A program made the position numbers and the translations under genes. This document shows, in pieces, positions 48,393 through 60,717 of a stretch of 64,000 nt of DNA. Position 1 is the first letter of the stretch. Each line of letters begins with the position of its first letter. Source of the stretch: Haliotis asinina (lineage: Eukaryota; Mollusca; Gastropoda; Lepetellida; Haliotidae); the NCBI RefSeq assembly GCF_037392515.1, contig NC_090290.1:55006753-55070752 (forward strand), read 5' to 3'. The notes under the pieces are model-generated. The model was given only the letters and a program-made list of their open reading frames with translations, made no database searches and was not told the origin of the DNA.

Positions 48393-48518
48393 ATAAGAGG
48401 GTAAGACTCTTTATGGATAACAACTTCTGTATTACATATGATGCGACGTTTCGGTATGGATCCTTTATTCTATATGTAATAAAGAAGTTGTTATCCATAA
48501 AGAATCTTACCCTCTTAT
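48393..48518. mobile_element. foldback (inverted-repeat) element, 126 bp
   Basis: The left arm ATAAGAGGGTAAGACTCTTT with ATGGATAACAACTTCTGTATT and the right arm AATAAAGAAGTTGTTATCCA with TAAAGAATCTTACCCTCTTAT are reverse complements over ~46 bases, with a ~34-base loop containing GACGTTTCGG. The right-arm motif AATAAAGAAGTTGT also appears near 18890 and 46047, so it belongs to a dispersed family. Confidence 0.85.
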
Positions 48519-50465
48519 CACTCACCAGCTTCTAATAATGCCAATCAAACAAAACAAATCAGAATATTCAATGGATATTTCCGGGTAAGTTCCATGTATG
48601 GTCGTCTAGCCCAGATTCATGTAGAGCGCAGTCTATTCCTGGTGGTCTATGCTGACAATCTGCTTGGAGGAGGCTATATTCTCGATGTCCAATGATAGAA
48701 AAAGCTTCCGTTGTATTATGAAGGCAAAAGTCATATCCACATTTCACACGTGTGAGTAATATGGGTAACGAGATGTTAGTCATCACACATTGGGGTGTAA
48801 CATTTCTTTAAGAAGTGCAGAAAGTGAAAACGATCTTTCATTTTGTACCTCTTGAATAATGAGGGTATGCCTCAGATTTTATGTATATATGTTCAGTATA
48901 GTATTAGATGACTTCTCGTCAAAATAAACTTTCACAGATTTGGATTTCTTGATGCATATTTTGACGGGACTGCTTTTGAAGGACACCACCATCTTAAACT
49001 TTCAAAAGCTCATTGTGTCTAGATATTCAAGCTGGCACTGTGTACAATATATTGAGTGCTGCCACTTGTGTGAGCATTCAGTGTTTAGTTTGTGGGGGTA
49101 TACAGATAGAAAGTCAAACATACCGGTGATCGTGAGGTTTGAACATGACAAAAGTAATTTGCTTGAGATTGACATATCACAAAATAAAACATGAAAACAG
49201 CTGCATTTGTATAATTTTCTAGGTGTGGCCGACAGCTTTCGGCACGCCTCTCTTAGGTCATCTTTGTTTTACCTGTACAGGTACCTTTATGTTGCACACG
49301 GATTCCCAGATTGTGTATTGTTTGATGCCATTGGATCGTGTAACGTCTGCAGTGGCTTGTCCAACCAAATCCTAACATACCTACTTTGCTCATCTCACCT
49401 GGACATACTCGCTTCCTTATACACATGCAATTTGATGCGTTTTCCTGTCGACCGTATCGAGTTCAAGAACATGCTCAAGGAGTATATTTTAGCATTGCCA
49501 GGACAATGACACAAGAAACAAACTCGAGTCTACTTACTGTGTAAAAACTCTGTCAGGAAACAGTACTTATTCTTTCAATGCCACAGACCTGGGGCCAGCG
49601 CCCAGACATAAACCACCCCTATAACCTGATGCAGAAGTAATGTGTTTTTAAACTACCAGGAACACCAACGAAAACATCTGGGAACACGCTATGTTATATT
49701 ACAAGAACAGAACGCGACATAAAGTGTTTGAGGCAAGCGGACAGCTAATGTAAATAGAAAGTAAGCTGTAGCTAAAGAAACAGTGCGCTGACTTTGTTGA
49801 CAATATATACAAATATTGCAAACTCACGAGTTTGCGTCAATGTTGTCGATGAAGTGATACTAAAACAACCTACCATCTATTGATTTGATACATATCTATC
49901 CATGAAGAGTAAACAACGTAACATGTTGGAGAAAAGGCAGGCATTCTGTGTTATTGATATATCTGATAGCGAAAATTGCATTACCAAGCACAGGCATGTT
50001 TATTCATGAGGATTATTTGTAGAGAAAACAGAATGTTATTTATCTGTCAAGATCTTCAAAGCAAATCAGTATTTGAACTTCAAGTAAATTTGAATATTGG
50101 TAGCTTCCTGAATCCGAATAAACTTTCAAGTGTCTTTTTACACTGTCTCAAGTTGAAGAACTCTCCACACAAGACATGTGGTGCAATCTGCCTGACTGAA
50201 GTACCCTACGTGTTTTACAAGGTGTTTGAATGCCAGAAATGTCAAATGGAGCTATAAGCATGGACACGTCATACGAAACGTTTGTAAATATTTATATAAC
50301 GAATCTATTCAATATGAATAGCATGCATACAAACGTTCAGACGAGGTCTGACTAAAAATAGATTCTATATGCACATTAGCATCAGTTTATCACCACTGAC
50401 GTTTCAGTAAGTATGGAAAGTTTACGGAACGTTGGGAGTATTAAAATGTGAACTGTCCCTGCGTC
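48519..50465. other. no gene seen
   Basis: Frames of 84-100 codons on the plus strand (48940, 49207, 49976) have no recognisable domains. That at 49207 follows an acceptor-like TTTTCTAG but has no partner exon. Confidence 0.4.
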
Positions 50466-50935
50466 CATGCCCATTGGTCTTTTCCGGAGTAGAACTTGAA
50501 AACCGTTCACTATTTCTTCCAACTTGGCACATGGAAGGATCTGGTGGTGTACTGGTGCCTCCGGCAGTTTTGGAATTCTACATGTAATATTTGCTTGCAT
50601 TTCCATGGAAAGTATTTTGACTTTGACTGAAATTGGTGTGTGTGCTCATTTCCGGAGTAGAACTTAAAAGGGGTTTACTATTTCTTCACCAAACTTGGCA
50701 AATAGATAGATCTGGTAGGGTACTGGTGCCTTTTTGGTAGTTTTGGAATTCTGAATAAACGTACTTTTTGTGTTTGATGTGTGTGCTCATTTCCGGTGCA
50801 GGCATTAAAACCATTCAATATTTCTTCACCGAACTTTCCACATAGGTAGGTCTTATGTGTACTGATGCGCTGTGGTACTTTTAGGATTCTGAATAAAATA
50901 TTTAATGTGTTGCAACAAGCTCGTTTTCGATTGAA
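50466..50935. repeat. ~150-190-bp tandem repeat, three units
   Basis: TTTCCGGAGTAGAACTTGAAAA ... CACTATTTCTTC ... GGCACATGGAAGGATCTGG ... TTTTGGAATTCT recurs as TTTCCGGAGTAGAACTTAAAAG ... and TTTCCGGTGCAGGCATTAAAA ..., each followed by CTATTTCTTCACC-like and TTTTGGAATTCTGAATAAA-like blocks. Diverged tandem copies. Confidence 0.75.
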
Positions 50936-53401
50936 TTTGGGGATAGTGCTACTTTCTGGATCAGATCTTAAAATACTTTCAATTCTCTCCTTCCCCTTTG
51001 ACATATACACACCGAAATACTTGACAATCATAACTAGTACAAATATTCTATAGTATTTTGTCACTGCCGGGGATATTAATGGCTTTTTCTTCTACTTCTT
51101 TCTTCTTGCAACGGGAGAAGTTGATGCATTGTGTGTGCACTACGTAGTATTATATAAATCCGCTAATTCAGGTACGACGATGGCCGCCGGACTTTGCACT
51201 AGACCGTAACTGGGGTAGTTTTGGGACCCCATAACATCAGGCTACACACTGTACGCATGAGGAGAGTCGTGAGTAAGTGAGTGAGCTTTTAACGATAGAT
51301 CATCAATATCACATAGGATGACTCCAGGCATAGGATATATACATTGTACACATTTTGGAATAGAACCCTTATTATCGGCGTGATCGCTGTCACAAGTGAA
51401 CACATTAACCTCTGGGCGACCCTGCTGCCCATAAGATGGCATATGACACATTTTTCTGGATTTGTGACGATGGACATCTGCAACTATCATTCTACCTTGC
51501 CTTATTCTGACTTAAATACATACTGGATTGTGATTGGGTGATTCAAGTCATTCCGAAGTACATAACCACGTTATATACCTCTGATTTGTTGGTATCTGAA
51601 GGAAGTAAACGCTGTTTCTTTTAACAGAATAATGGCGGATATCACTGACTGAACAGAACGCAGTTACCTGCACCCTTTTTCTCAGACTGGTATCGTCGCT
51701 GTTTCAAAATCTTTAGTATGTGTATGTATTTATTAGCATCGCCGGCAAATATTGTTGAAAGAAAGGTCGAAATAGTAAATATTAATTTTGTGCCATATTT
51801 CGCTCCGCATAAAAGCCAATGGCTGTTGGTGCAAATTCAGCCATGGTCCATGCGCGTAGCAAAAGTAATGTAAGTCTGCATGGTCCTTAGTGCCGCTAGT
51901 TTTACCTTTCCACACTAGTTGTAATTTTAACTGTGATATTCTAGTTGTTTTACTGTCCTTTGATGACATATTTTTATAATATATTCATATTTCATTTCAA
52001 TTTTACACATGTTCTCGTCAAGATATGACTGAAATATTGCCGATGTGACGTTAAATATTAACTCACTCGACATGGCGTCGTCGCTATTCAATCGTGACAC
52101 ATTACCACGCTCTTGGTAGAGTCGGAATATTGTATTGAATATGGAAATGGCATATATGGTATGTATATATGGTATAATGGTAATATACTATATATTCTCT
52201 GGACAACTGTCCGTTGTTAGGAGCGAAGTTATTACACCAGTCAAGACAAAGTCCCAACCTTCCATGGTGCTCCCAACGATAGAACTACACATAAACTCCT
52301 CTGTTTTACTGTTTACAAGACATTCAGCAGAGTTTATGAAAGACATTCGGGAGCTCTTCCAGATTGGACGGATCAGTGAAAAAAGGATGTCCTGTTATTC
52401 CTCCTAAATTGTCATGTGTCAACTTTTTTGAGAACACCTGTTATGTAACCACATACCTAGGATAAAGTTAGAATGATTGAATGCTTTCAACAGTTCCCAT
52501 CATTACGGAGAAGATTTAGGTAATCCGACGACAAAAAAACTGCTAATGTTAGACTTTTAATGAAATTGCTCCTGTGAGTCAGGTATATATGCATAGACCA
52601 CTATGACAATACTTCGTGACCGCTTTTGTAAAGTTTTGGGCGGTTATGACTCACACTTTGTCCTTTATATTAAACAACATCTATTGCGACTCGATGTTAA
52701 TTACACTCATTCTTGTATTCAGGCTGCCGAACATGTAACATGTATACACTTCTAGTCTGTACCTCCACCTCAGTGCCATATGACTTCCATGTTCATGACA
52801 TTCCATGAATATCAAATCAATATTGCAAACACAGAACTTTCCCAGGATTTGAGACAATTATGTTGCTTTATTTATTACATTCAGTATGTATACATCCCTT
52901 CGACTTTATATTACATTCCTGTTTGATAAAGGTACCAGAACCTGTATCACGAAATAAAAGTAGTTGTTATCCACAAACTGTGTCAATATTGCGTTAAAGC
53001 ATTTCTCCGTCTCTTTTATTCACTTGCAACATACGGATTACTTTGTTTGGATAGATTTCGACGACTGTAAGGAAAACAAAACCATCGATATTTCACACTT
53101 GCGGAGTGATGACGTGCACTGAGTTGTGTTGGTTTAAAGGTTGTATATGCACACACTTTGTAATCTTGGTTTACATTGCTTTGGTTGAGAGAAACGGCAT
53201 CGACTGTGATGCAAAACCGACTCCTTTGGGATCGGAATAGGTACGGTGCAAAACAGTGGTGAAAATCATGAGAATAGACCCCTGAGAACCAAACACATAT
53301 CAAGTGTATGGCACATCGTTGACCATCAGTCGTCTTTATCATCCCGATAGAAAGAATTGTAGGGTACGGGACCTAACAAGTCAACACCGGACCTTGCAGC
53401 C
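50936..53401. other. upstream region of the mucin-like gene; no other gene
   Basis: A fragment of the GTGAGTGAGTGAGC family start lies at ~51270-51310, and an inverted tail (TATTAACTCACTCGAC) at ~52055-52075. The last ~200 bases should contain the promoter of the gene at 53402; no TATA box stands out. Confidence 0.45.
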
Positions 53402-55419
53402 ATGAGTGTATTAATGCTTCTGGTGATGGGGAGTCTTCTGGAAAGCGCACACAGTTACAATGGTTGTGTTGATATTTCTATAAGCGATCTAAGTAATGTG
53501 TCATCAGGAGAGAGGTCATTACACAGTATACTAAACACGACGACAGTTTCCAGTTTAGCAGAATGTGCTGTGGACTGTGTCAACATGGACGACTGTGCAG
53601 CTTTCTTCTATCACCAAACCCTTCAGAAGTGCGTTCTAAACTCAGAACAGGTGTCGCAGTTAAATCTCACGTCAGAGACTGGGTGGATTGGATATGATCT
53701 TCCAGGTAAGCCTTAGTTACGTCTCTTTAGCTTGCCAGGAATCCATGAAGTGGGTGCTAGTCCCAGTTTCACTATGGTTATACTAAATATCATTGCACAT
53801 CAAACAATAACCGTCTAGTATCTCTACCACTTCCACCACTACTTGCGGAAATATAATAGTTTTGAAAGAACTGTAGGTGTTTATCATAGTGTGGGGTTTC
53901 TTGCATTGAAAACATGTCTATGTTTTCTACAAAAAGCAAAATGTTTTTGTGTTTTTGAGGTTTAAGAGAGGTGTATGAAGGTGTGCCTCGTTTAGTGACT
54001 GAATGTTGGACCAATCGCGGGCGTATCACGAACTTAAAGAACCTTCAGCATTGAAATTTTCAGATCCAACCTCGATCTTTCTTTAACACCGTTTGCGGTC
54101 AAAACATCTACTTTCATAAACCAGTAACAGTTAGACTGTGATCACTGTATCTATGTTATTATCATGCAACTATTACTACGAACAAATATCTTTTTAAAGT
54201 TTGAGAAATGTTATTTCCGACTATCGCTGTTTCTGTTATTCATTACTTAATTTGCAATTATGTGTCCTAAACATTTTAGATATCACCAGAAAAGGTGCAT
54301 CAACAACTGCAACATCCTCGTCAGTATTGTCGACTACCATAGCAACATACGCCACGACAGACGCTGTTACACCAGCTGCTGAAACTACTACCATAGATAC
54401 CACTAAGACTACAACGACAGTTGCAGCTATAACTACAACAACTATTACAACTTCAACTTTAAGGGATACAAATACTACTGCGACAGCGGTTCCGGCAACG
54501 CAAACAGCTGCAACGACAACGACAACAGCTGTTCTTACTACAGTTACACCTGCACCGAAAGAGACAACTGCTACATCAGTAACCACAGCATCCCCATCTA
54601 TGCCAACGTCAACGGCAGATGCGTCAGCTACGGCGACGCACACGGCAGGTACTGTGATACATGACACGGCTGCTGCACAGACAACGAAGACAGATGAAAC
54701 TGTTCTTTCTCCAACCGCATCATCGACCTCGGGAATTACGACATCCCCCACTACGTTAGTGACATCCTATACTACGCCAGCATCAACTGCGACAACAGCT
54801 ACAACGACCATAAAGACCGTTGTTCTTACAACAGTGACACCTGCCACAGAAACCGTTGCTATTTCGAATTCGTCGACAACGGCTACGATGTCTTACCCGA
54901 CTACAACAGAAACAACCGCTACACCAGTAACATACCCTACTACAACAGCTTCATCTGCGACGGCAGAGACCTCGACTGCGGGTGTCTCAAGTGCGGTGAC
55001 GACCAGTACATCTACCGTGATACCTAACTATGCCACAGCGACTGCACTAACCACGATTGCTTCACAGACTACGAACAAAGCTAAAACTGCAGCAGTGACT
55101 GATGCAACCGAAAATCCTGTTATTCCTCAGACTTCAACAACTCGTACAAGGCATACTGCATCAATGACATCCCATACTCAGACACCTTCAACTCCCACGA
55201 AAGGGTTCACGCCTACGGCGACTGACACTACAACTGCTGTGATATCTGTTAATGCGACAACGGCTCCACCAACATCTGTATCGACTACAATGACTGCTGC
55301 ACAGACTACGACGACAACTGAAACTGTAACAGTGACTCTTGCAACTGATATTTCTGCTACACCTACATTGACTTCGACGACAGTTGCTATTTCTTCTTCA
55401 ATTCCACAGACATCAGTCC

Positions 55420-55477
<58 letters not shown>

Positions 55478-58400
55478 ACCGGTGGCCCTTGCTACTTCGA
55501 TGGGTTTACCTGCGATGATACTAATCACGACACCAACAATGATGCCTTATGAACCAGCAACTACAAATTTCAGGACAACAGTGACACATGTTACTTCTAC
55601 TCCTGCACCGATCTCTCAGTGGGTGGAATCTGTTCCTCAGTTCTCCTCACAGTTTGAGAATGAGGAGTAAGTAAATCCAGATTATTTTGTACGTATCAAG
55701 TTGTTAGTATCTCACTAAATGCGGTCTTTACTTGTTTGACACCATTTGCTGCTACACACAATACATGCACGTAACAACCTGGGCCTCATTTCACAAACCA
55801 CTAAGGTGATCGTAAGTCACTAAGATAACCTTTGTGCCATGTTAAAGTTATGGTTAAGCTCCATTTATATGATCTAAATATTTGTCTTTGATTTATATGG
55901 CTGTATAAATCAAAAGCGGTACAACACAAAATCACAGTAAAGGTATAACAGCAGCTGCATAAATTTAAAGTCAGTATAATACAAAAGAGCAGGAACTTCA
56001 TGAACAAAGGAAGATGTGGTAATGTTCCCCCAGCACCCCCAATGATTTCCAGATATCTTATGCGTATCCAGGGAAGAAATCACCAGCAGGCAGGTCCTAT
56101 TGTAACTTGTAATGTAATCTGATCTGAGAGGCAAGGCTCTCATAACTGGGAGTAATTTCAAGAATGTTCCGTAACTTCCTTGGAACCGAATGTAATAGAA
56201 AAGGCAAAATAGTTCATGCGATACATTCAAGAATTCTGTCCAGATGTTGCACACGATTAAATATAGTAGACATCGCGACCCCCAGTTACAGCATAATGCA
56301 CCTGGAACGTTTTCATACATTGATTAAGAACACGTTAACTCTTTTTTCCAATACCTAATGTAATCACTGACTTTCAGTGGCCCAATCATATCTCATATGT
56401 ACTCATTAATTTTGCCTTTACACTAAATGGTTTTTGTATGATAGTCAAGTTTACACTGGTACTGAAGTTTTACATTCATCCTATCTTCACTAATCTCATA
56501 TCTGATATTAGCTGGAGTGCTGAAAAGATAGTTGGACCCTCGGATGTGTACCCCTTCTATGGTGATGACCCTGGTGCATGGGCCTCAGCTGAGTGGACCG
56601 GTATTGAGTGGATAGAGGTAGGTGAACCCAGTACCAAACACACGGTGCTGACGAGGTCGTAAAGGGAGATAAGTGAGGAATGTTGCCACCGGTATTGAGT
56701 GGATAGAGGTAGGTGAACCCAGTACCAAACACACGGTGCTGACGAGATCGTAAAGGGAGATACGTGAGGAATGTTGCCACCGGTATTGAGTGGATAGAGG
56801 TAGGTGAACCCAGTAAATAAAAACACACGGTGCTGACGAGGTCGTAAAGGGAGATAAGTGAGGAATGTTGCCCTCGGTATTAAGTGGATAGCAGTAGGTG
56901 AATCTAGTACCAAACACACGGTGCTGACGAGATCTCGTAAAGGGAGATAAGTGAGGAATGTTGCCACCGGTATTGAGTGGATAGAGGTAGGTGAATCTAG
57001 TACCAAACACACGGTGCTGACGAGATCTCGTAAAGGGAGATAAGTGAGGAATGTTGCCACCGGTATTGAGTGGATAGAGGTAGGTGAATCTAGTACCAAA
57101 CACACGGTGCTGACGAGATCGTAAAGGGAGAGAAGTGAGGAATGTTTCCACCAGTATTGAGTGGATAGAGGTAGGTGAACCCAGTAAATAAAAACACACG
57201 GTGCTGACGAGGTCGTAAAGGGAGATAAGTGAGGAGTGTTGCCACCGGTATTGAGTGGATAGAGGTAGGTGAATCTAGTATCAAACACACGGTGCTGACG
57301 AGATCTCGTAAAGGGAGATAAGTGAGGAATGTTTCCACCAGTATTGAGTGGATAGAGGTAGGTGAACCCAGTAAATAAAAACACACGGTGCTGACGAGGT
57401 CGTAAAGGGAGATAAGTGAGGAGTGTTGCCACCGGTATTGAGTGGATAGAGGTAGGTGAATCTAGTACCAAACACACGGTGCTGACGAGATCTCGTAAAG
57501 GGAGATAAGTGAGGAATGTTGCCACCGGTATTGAGTGGATAGAGGTAGGTGAATCTAGTACCAAACACACGGTGCTGACGAGATCGTAAAGGGAGATAAG
57601 TGAGGAGTGTTGCCACCGGTATTGAGTGGATAGAGGTAGGTGAATCTAGTACCAAACACACGGTGCTGACGAGATCTCGTAAAGGGAGATAAGTGAGGAA
57701 TGTTGCCACCGGTATTGAGTGGATAGAGGTAGGTGAACCTAGTATCAAACACACGGTGCTGACAAGTTTTGTCAATGTTGCCTTCCTGGAAGGACTCAAC
57801 ATATTGAAGGTGTTCAATACTTTCTATAAGGCTATTCTTTTCAATTTGCACGTGAAGCCACAATCTTGACATGTGTTTTTAAATATACATGGAGACACTA
57901 TCATTGTGGTACCTGGTGTGATAATTGCCTGGTTCTTAAAGTGCAACAACTAACTGATATATGTATTGAAACGCGAGTATTTATATCTTTAAATATTTCA
58001 GTACAGGATACAAATGACGTGTAGCAACACTGTAACAATAATGATATCATTGTTAACGTATGCTGACAATTTGCTACAGTCTATGAGGATGGGGTTGCTG
58101 ACAATCTTGCTCCAAAAGCTGCTCTGATTATACATGTTCAGGTTCAGTTCTCCCAGTCGCTGTTCATCACCCAGGTAGACATCTACGAGACCTTCCATGC
58201 TGGAGGAGTGAAGGAGGTGTCTGCTCGGAACCCGTCTACGTCCAGCTGGGATGTGTTGTGGCAGGTGCCTTCAGTCTCTGTCATTACTTCCAGCAGGATC
58301 TTCTCCCCACCCATACAGGTGTGTACATAGACATCTCCTCCCCACCAATACAATTGTGTACATTAGACATCTTCTCTTCACCAATACAGCTATGTACGTA

Positions 58401-58983
58401 GACATCGTCTCCCCACCAACAGAGATGTGTTCACAGACATCTTGCCCCCACCAATGCAGGTTTGTACACAATATCTTCTTTGATGCAATGCAGATGATGT
58501 GATAATGCTAATAGTTATACTGTATCCTCTACCAGTTCTGTGTATTCATAAATATCCTCTTTCAAGCAACTCTGGTATTCACAGAGACATTTAGTTTTAA
58601 CCAATACACGTGTTTACATTTTCTACTCACCAATTTCTTTGCTGTGATAAAGTGAGTGAAAGGGGTTTTAGGAAAATACCAACAATGTCACGTTTAACAT
58701 GACAACTATATTACCAATATCAACAATATTGGGATACCGGAAATGAGCTTCACACATTGTACCCCCGCTGGGAATCAAACTTCACTCTTCGACGCGAAGA
58801 GTGAACGCATCAAAGACTAGGCTACCCAAAGACTACATTGTTTGCTCTTGATGGTTATAATTATTGTTCTTTCATCTCCAGCAACCAACTTATAAAACTG
58901 ATCATCTGCGGATCGAGGTCGACTGCAGCCAGGCAAACCATTGGGTTGAGCTGGACGCTGTGAAGGTCACTGGATATACGTAG
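53402..58983 (+). CDS. secreted PAN-domain / Thr-rich mucin / discoidin-like protein, five exons
   Basis: Exons: 53402-53705, 54280-55666, 56512-56617, 58142-58318, 58882-58983; phases 1, 2, 0, 0 all fit and give 691 aa. The start has a good context (GCAGCCATGA) and a signal peptide MSVLMLLVMGSLLESAHS. Exon 1 encodes a PAN/apple-like module (CAVDCVNMDDCAAFFYHQT...C). Exon 2 encodes ~460 residues dominated by Thr, Ala, Ser, Val, a typical O-glycosylated mucin segment with a ~20-residue Thr run. Exons 3-5 encode a beta-sandwich with AEKIVGPSDVYPFYGDDPGA, IEWIEVQFSQSLFITQVDIY, ETFHAGGVKEVSAR and HWVELDAVKVTGYT. That pattern (GPPDVYPRYGD..., EFIEVQF..PV...IYETFHAGAVV) is known from the N-terminal half of FBXL4-like proteins. 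There is no membrane anchor, so it is probably a mucus or matrix protein. Introns 3 and 4 begin with tandem arrays. Confidence 0.85.
55421..55478 (+). repeat. ACT trinucleotide microsatellite inside the mucin exon
   Basis: About 19 ACT units encode the poly-Thr run. Length polymorphism would change only the number of Thr residues. Confidence 0.9.
55778..55860. repeat. MITE-like fragment in intron 2
   Basis: CTGGGCCTCATTTCACAAACC, CACTAAGGTGATCGTAAGTC and GTTAAAGTTATGGTTAAGC resemble the GGGCCT...ATCTTAG palindromic MITE family at 17859. Partial and low certainty. Confidence 0.35.
56590..57765. repeat. ~90-95-bp minisatellite of 13 units made from exon 3 end plus splice donor
   Basis: Every unit contains GGTATTGAGTGGATAGAG followed by GTAGGTGAA, then CACACGGTGCTGACGAG, CGTAAAGGGAGATAAGTGAG and AATGTTGCCACC. 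The first unit is the real 3' end of exon 3 (codons TGIEWIE) with its donor. 12 of 13 units keep GATAGAG|GTAGGT intact; the fourth reads GATAGCAGTAGGT. Variants with CCCAGTAAATAAAA occur in units 3, 7 and 9, showing higher-order homogenisation. Confidence 0.95.
58300..58495. repeat. ~36-bp tandem repeat made from exon 4 end plus splice donor
   Basis: The unit CTTCTCCCCACCCATACAG|GTGTGTACATAGACAT begins with the last 19 bases of exon 4 and its donor, then repeats about five times with divergence. Only some later units keep GT at the donor position (the unit ending CCAATGCAG|GTTTGTACAC does). A decayed further unit may lie near 58570-58615. Confidence 0.8.
58645..58830 (-). repeat. tRNA-type SINE, family A, inverted, in intron 4
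   Basis: The reverse complement of family A: AGTGAGTGAAAGGGGTTTTAGG at the tail, ATGAGCTTCACACATTGTAC, inverted B box (GGGAATCAAACTT) and the head near GACTAGGCTACCC. Confidence 0.75.
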
Positions 58984-60444
58984 TTGCATGATTGCACAAG
59001 TGTAAGCTCATCCCAAATAATCAAGAAATCTCGAGTTGATACGGGAGATATCCGAACATACAACGTAGTGTTTTTGTTGCCGAGATCTATGACCTTTGAA
59101 CGTTCGGCATGTATTGGAATGGCAATCGGAGGAACAGTCTGGCTCTGTGGGTTGTGGGGGACATGCTATGACTTTGTGAATGTATAAAGTCCCACTCCTG
59201 GACATGTAAAACAGAAAAGCATCCTGCGAAACGTTCATTGTAGACAAGTTGCCTGACAAATCAGACATATTTCAGAGGATAGTTTGGCAAATGGAGCGAT
59301 ACGATGACGAACATTCTCATACCATCATGCATACTATAATAACATGTACTTACAATAGTGTTCGGATGCCGTGTTTGTTATGTGTCGCTATGGTTACCTG
59401 CGTCACTGTTCGCACCTGTATCCTGTGTGCAAACTTTGATGTCCGATGTTCTACAATTCAGCTTACACGCGTGCTTTCTCCATGTTTTTGCCATGCTTAC
59501 ACACTTCAGAGGAAGCGGATTAGTAAGATGCTGGCAGTTACGCAACCCCTAAATAGTGAGTAACTGACTGGCGTTGCGGTCGTAAAGCCATTACGCACAG
59601 GACGTAGCCAAATTTGATCGTCCTCGGTGGAAGGCAAAGAGTAGTATGTTTCGATGTCTGGCACGCTTGTGAACGTAGAAATATTAATGGTCCAGGTATT
59701 AGTCCTGTGGCCGTCTGTATATGTTTGAGTTTGGACCCAACAATTCAGTGATGAAAAGCATGAATACCAGTCTATTTCGAGTACGATCTCACGTGTCAAC
59801 CACGTCAGCGAGACTGATGACCCCATCCCGTTAGTCGTCTCGTACAGTAGGTGTGGGTTGCTGGTTTATGAGTATCCCGCTTGGTCCAGACTGCCATAGG
59901 GATAGCTGCATCAGTTATTTTACATTGAATTTTAAGTCTGGTTATTGATCGTATACATTTGTTGCAGAAACCTTAGTTTCATTACAAAAGTGTTTGCTTG
60001 TTTCAAATTGCCTGTTTGTTGATGATAGTATAATCTAGTTTCATAAACCGTCCCGACTCATGAGTATTATCCCAGAAAATAATTTAAATGCCATAAATGC
60101 CAAATGCCATGTTTTATGAACCATCTGTAAAATAGTATTTACATTCCAGCTTCACAGATGAAATGTAAAATCCCATCCATTGAGAAATGATCAGGTATAA
60201 CCGCTCTCGACTAGCAGCATGGATCACTCCAATATGTCCGAAATAGAAAATGCTGTTGTCCAACGCCCAGTACGAGCGAAATGTGAATGAAGGGATACAT
60301 AAAACATCGATGGAACCCGTTGTTCTCTCTTGCTTTATTTCAGCAATTGCCATCATTTACAGGTGGCGGTTTCCACCACGAAAGAACTCTGCATACACAA
60401 CTTGTAACAATGTGTTGGATACAGTCTAGGTTAAATTAAATACA
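58984..60444. other. 3' region of the mucin-like gene; SINE C fragment
   Basis: Should include the 3' UTR; no clear AATAAA was picked. An inverted SINE family C fragment lies at ~59770-59895 (GTCAACCACGTCAGCGAGAC, CATCCCGTTAGTCGTCTCGT). No gene was recognised. Confidence 0.45.
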
Positions 60445-60595
60445 TGTTTTAATTGGGATTACACTTTCTCAGTAAAGTACACATTCTACTACTTTTGTTG
60501 GGTTGAGTCCCATCCGGGGTTCGAACTCAGTCATGCACATAAAGTCAGGCACCTAACCGAGTCCGCCATTCGCGTATTGATGGGCTAACTGAACA
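60445..60595 (-). repeat. tRNA-type SINE, family B, inverted
   Basis: On the minus strand: head GGTTAGGTGCCTGACTTT, B box GAGTTCGAACCCCGG, body TGTACTTTACTGAGAAAGTG, TAATCCCAATT. It is the best-matching partner of 4924-5065. Confidence 0.7.
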
Positions 60596-60717
60596 CACTC
60601 ATATTCTTTTTGGTACAGAGCAGTTAAAAAGCGCTTACGGTAAGGTTTGAAATACCTTCTCATTTCGATTATTAAATAATCAGTCATAAACTGATAAACG
60701 GCATTCGTGTTCAACTA

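Noticed and set aside
54236-55528. Val-rich minus-strand frames of 171 and 116 codons
   Set aside because: Antisense shadow of Thr codons (ACA/ACT) in the mucin exon; low-complexity artefact.
56557-57570. 337-codon minus-strand frame with repeats of the type FTYLYPLNTGGN
   Set aside because: It is entirely the antisense of the ~90-bp minisatellite. A repeat period divisible by or near three opens several frames at once; no signal peptide, domain or start context.
56590-57765. CRISPR-like array of direct repeats
   Set aside because: Units are contiguous ~90-bp repeats without unique spacers, in an intron of a eukaryotic gene.
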